From: Terriglobia bacterium | GTDB taxonomy: Bacteria; Acidobacteriota; Terriglobia; Bryobacterales; Bryobacteraceae | DNA length: 64,000 bases | Reading direction: 5' to 3' | Assembly: GCA_020073445.1 (NCBI GenBank) | Contig: JAIQFE010000007.1 | Span: 1 to 64,000, forward strand | Part shown: piece by piece, positions 61,438 to 64,000 of the stretch | How the letters are laid out: each line of letters starts with the position of its first letter | How positions within the stretch are numbered: the first letter of the stretch is position 1 | Program-made: the position numbers and the translations under genes | The notes under the pieces: generated by a model | What the model saw: the letters and a program-made list of their open reading frames with translations, nothing else | What the model was told of the DNA's origin: nothing | Databases searched by the model: none

Positions 61438-62880
61438 ATGAAGTTCCCATCACGGTTGATCATCGCTGCGGTCCTCGCGGCGCCATTGTCCTTCGGGCAG
61501 AGCACGGCCTATACGGTTGGCGTGATGTCGCTCAACCCGCTGGGCTACTGGAAGCTCGATGGCAATCTCAACGATGCCGGCCCGGGACACAACAACGGCG
61601 CGAATACAAATCTTCCTAACCCGATAGGCTTCACTCTGCCCGGCGGCGGAGCTCCCATCGACCCGAATGGCCAAGCCGGGGTGTTTAACAGTTCTAAGGT
61701 CCAGTCCATAATCGCTCCGGCGGGCAATACTTTTAACTTCGTCATCTCACAGCCGTTCACCCTGATGGCCTGGATTAAAACTGCAAATCAGGGGCTATCT
61801 CCCATGATCATCGTAGGCAAGGTGGATGCTAATTTGAATGGCTACGCCCTGGTCGTCAACAACGGCCCAGGCTCCGCGCCGCAAGGCGGGGGACGACTCG
61901 CCCTCATTATGGATTCGCAAGGGGCCCTCTCGCAGGTCCAATCCAACGTCCCGGTCAACGACGGAGCGTGGCATTTCGTGGTCGCGGTGAATGACGGCAG
62001 CGGATTGCTATCTAACATTCAACTCTATGTCGACGGCGCTAGAGTGAACACGACCAGCGGAACGGCCGCCGGTCCCAGCTTCAGTAGTACCGAACTCGCG
62101 ATCGGCGGGATGTCCGCCGGCGGCTCATTTTTGCCCTTTGAGGGTCTCATTGATGAGGTCGCGGTGTTGGGATACTCGGTCACTCAAGCGCAGATTCAGA
62201 ATGTGGCGGGTTTCGCCTCCGGCGCCCGCAAGATCATGCCCCAGTTCGCATTCGGAGGAGGCTGGTACTCCGCCATCTATTTCTCGAATACTGGAACCGC
62301 AACGGTATCGTTTCCGGTGAACTTCACGACCGATATCGGGACGCCCATGATGAACGTTCCATTGATCACCGGCGGCGCGACTACGGTTACGCTTGCCCCC
62401 GGGGCTAGCACGGTGATCGAAGCCCCGAATTTCGGCACGGGAGTGACCCAAGGATATGCATCATTCATACCGCCTCCTGGCATCGTCGGATACGGTGTGT
62501 TCCGCCAGACCCTGCCACCCGTCCCGCCGTTACCGGCTCAGGAAGCGGTGGTGCCGTTTTCTTCGGCCAGCACGACCACCAGCACCTTACTCTGGGACGA
62601 TAGGCTCTCTGTCACCGCCATCGCGATCGCCAACCCCAGCGCTATCCCCGTCAACGTTACGGTGACCGTGACGAACTTCGACGGCAGTGTGATTGGCATT
62701 GTCACTCTTCCTACTCTGGCGGCGAACGCTCACACGGCCTTTCTCTTAAAAGATGTAGTGAATGGAATACCGGGGAATCGCGGAACTGCGGTCTTCTCCG
62801 TGACCTCAGGCAACATCGCCTTGCTCGGCCTGCGCGCCACTGGAATCGCGCTGACCTCGATCCCGACCGCGGACAAATAG
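61438..62880 (+). CDS. LamG-domain secreted protein
   Basis: The 480-aa protein has a signal peptide (RLIIAAVLAAPLSFGQ), a LamG/concanavalin-like domain at about 30-260 (PLGYWKLDGNLNDAG, QPFTLMAWIKTANQG, DGAWHFVVAVNDGSG, LFEGLIDEVAVLGYS-like end), and a C-terminal Ig-like beta domain. It is likely an extracellular carbohydrate- or protein-binding protein. AGGAGG precedes ATG 61438. No enzyme motif is seen. Confidence 0.82.
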   Translation: MKFPSRLIIAAVLAAPLSFGQSTAYTVGVMSLNPLGYWKLDGNLNDAGPGHNNGANTNLPNPIGFTLPGGGAPIDPNGQAGVFNSSKVQSIIAPAGNTFNFVISQPFTLMAWIKTANQGLSPMIIVGKVDANLNGYALVVNNGPGSAPQGGGRLALIMDSQGALSQVQSNVPVNDGAWHFVVAVNDGSGLLSNIQLYVDGARVNTTSGTAAGPSFSSTELAIGGMSAGGSFLPFEGLIDEVAVLGYSVTQAQIQNVAGFASGARKIMPQFAFGGGWYSAIYFSNTGTATVSFPVNFTTDIGTPMMNVPLITGGATTVTLAPGASTVIEAPNFGTGVTQGYASFIPPPGIVGYGVFRQTLPPVPPLPAQEAVVPFSSASTTTSTLLWDDRLSVTAIAIANPSAIPVNVTVTVTNFDGSVIGIVTLPTLAANAHTAFLLKDVVNGIPGNRGTAVFSVTSGNIALLGLRATGIALTSIPTADK

Positions 62881-62905
62881 CGTCACGTTATGTCAACATA
62901 TTCCC

Positions 62906-64000
62906 ATGAAAGTCCTCGCCTTTATGGGTCTGTTTGGGATAGCAGCCTTGCTACCCGCGCAGAACACCGTAACCATCGAGGGCGTCGTGGTGGACGCAGT
63001 TACTAACGCTGGTATCGGCGGCGCTAACGTACAGCTAATTGGGAGTGGGCCGTACATAGGACTTACGGATGAAGCGGGAGTGTTTCGGTTCACCGGCCTG
63101 CACCCAGGCGACTACATCGCTTCTGCGGAGAAGCCAGGGTATCTCGGAAGGGCTCAGTTTCCATTTCATATAGGCGCCGATGGAAGTCCGGTCCAGCCGC
63201 GTCTGAAGCTGCTTCCACCTGCGACTCTGCGCGGACGCGTACTTGGAATCGACGGGAAACCCGCACGAGCAACCGTGGATCTCGGACCCTACAGAGGAAT
63301 CGCCCAGACCAATGACGATGGATATTTCACTTTCGATCAACTCCCGCCGGGCTCCTTCACCTTGCTCGCCCGGCCCGATATCGCCGAATCCACATTGACG
63401 CAGGAAGGACTCCGTACTACCGCGCTTGTGCCCACCTACTATCCATCCTCACTGGAGCGCAGCCAGGCAGAATCGATTACCATCCGCGCAGGCGTCGAGC
63501 TGAGTGGGTATGAGATTCGACTGCAGTCTTCCCCGGTCTACCGGGTGAGCGGCGTCGTGTTGGACCTGGATGGAAACCCGGCTGCTGATGCCGTTGTGCA
63601 GCTTTTCGATAGAGGCGCTGATGGGCTCACTGCGTACAACGGGCGGCAAGTGTTTTCCATCCGGCGCAGTTCGCTTCCGGATACGTTCAACGCAACCCAG
63701 TCCACCACCACTGGGGACGATGGGACGTTTGAGTTTCCCTCGGTGTGGCCGGGCGATTGGATTGTCCGCGTCGAATCCGATTTGGTGCGCGATGAAATCC
63801 ATCAGCGGGACGTAATCCTTTTTGGCAGCGAGACAATCAGCCTTGGCCGCCGGGACCTGGACGATTTGAAAATTCAGTTGAGGATGCCGTTTGATTTTTC
63901 CGGAACAGTCGACGATGGCGACGCCTCGCCGTCCATTGCGGGCTCCGTCGCGGTTACCCTCACTGGGGAAACTGGTTATTTTGGAGGAACGATCCGGCCG
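62906..64000 (+). CDS. Carboxypeptidase-regulatory-like (Cna-B-type) secreted protein, partial
   Basis: The frame is open from ATG 62906 to the window edge (365 codons). The protein has a signal peptide (KVLAFMGLFGIAALLPAQ) and repeated CarboxypepD_reg-like domains: VTIEGVVVDAVTNAGIGGAN, LKLLPPATLRGRVLGIDGKP and RVSGVVLDLDGNPAADAVVQ. Such proteins in Acidobacteria are surface-exposed and often continue into further beta domains. The C-terminus is not in the window. Confidence 0.82.
   Translation, partial: MKVLAFMGLFGIAALLPAQNTVTIEGVVVDAVTNAGIGGANVQLIGSGPYIGLTDEAGVFRFTGLHPGDYIASAEKPGYLGRAQFPFHIGADGSPVQPRLKLLPPATLRGRVLGIDGKPARATVDLGPYRGIAQTNDDGYFTFDQLPPGSFTLLARPDIAESTLTQEGLRTTALVPTYYPSSLERSQAESITIRAGVELSGYEIRLQSSPVYRVSGVVLDLDGNPAADAVVQLFDRGADGLTAYNGRQVFSIRRSSLPDTFNATQSTTTGDDGTFEFPSVWPGDWIVRVESDLVRDEIHQRDVILFGSETISLGRRDLDDLKIQLRMPFDFSGTVDDGDASPSIAGSVAVTLTGETGYFGGTIRP

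Overview
The window looks like a stretch of an Acidobacteriota chromosome, probably near Bryobacterales / Candidatus Solibacter. The inference rests on GC-rich coding sequence, a VWA protein of the acidobacterial VWFA-related type, a PEP-CTERM protein, GWxTD and LamG secreted proteins, a Gram-negative class D sortase, and dispersed GGGGACAG-type hairpin repeats. Most of the sequence is ordinary, densely packed core genome. Both edges are cut: a transposase on the left and a carboxypeptidase-regulatory-like protein on the right.

Layout. 1-5.3 kb: end of an insertion sequence, divergent fabG/ubiD, tRNA-His, and a 2.2-kb island flanked by a 21-bp duplication of the tRNA 3' end that carries a membrane protein and a PEP-CTERM protein. 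5.4-16 kb: housekeeping genes (lepB, gdhA, pdxST, a LolA-like protein, folE with two 6-pyruvoyl-tetrahydropterin/QueD paralogues, a TlpA-like thioredoxin, rsfS, hpt, a parvulin lipoprotein). 16-27 kb: an envelope and stress region with a Q-rich secreted protein, two copies of an lmo0937-type mini-membrane protein on a duplicated block, a sortase/VWA/LPTTA-protein cluster, a SYLF protein, a FecR/YXWGXW-type protein, a frameshifted Zn-dependent phospholipase C, CsbD and DUF3309. 27-43 kb: ubiX-pheA, rpiA, a zinc peptidase, fabH, a sigma factor followed by a complete potABCD-type transporter, a deacetylase, the cdaA-cdaR-glmM c-di-AMP operon and an MFS transporter. 43-48 kb: ilvB-ilvN-ilvC-cimA preceded by a Leu/Ile/Val-rich leader peptide and an intrinsic terminator, a textbook-looking attenuator. 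48-64 kb: a large low-complexity membrane protein coupled to a TPR protein, fumC, an ArsR/AHSA1/DoxX operon with a clear operator and an in-frame stop inside a three-domain array, DUF3300/DUF2950, an orphan Flp pilin, a BlaI/BlaR1-type pair fused to GWxTD, a cupin, and secreted LamG and Cna-B-like proteins.

How the parts work together. UbiX at 28 kb makes the prenylated flavin that UbiD at 1 kb needs. CimA feeds 2-oxobutyrate to the IlvBNC enzymes for isoleucine. CdaA, CdaR and GlmM link c-di-AMP to cell-wall precursor supply. The sortase probably anchors the LPTTA protein encoded two genes upstream. The most unusual signals are a family of intergenic hairpins whose stems co-vary between copies, the sortase cluster in a Gram-negative lineage, the ilv attenuator, a pterin-synthase paralogue that has lost its catalytic cysteine, and the tRNA-His island.
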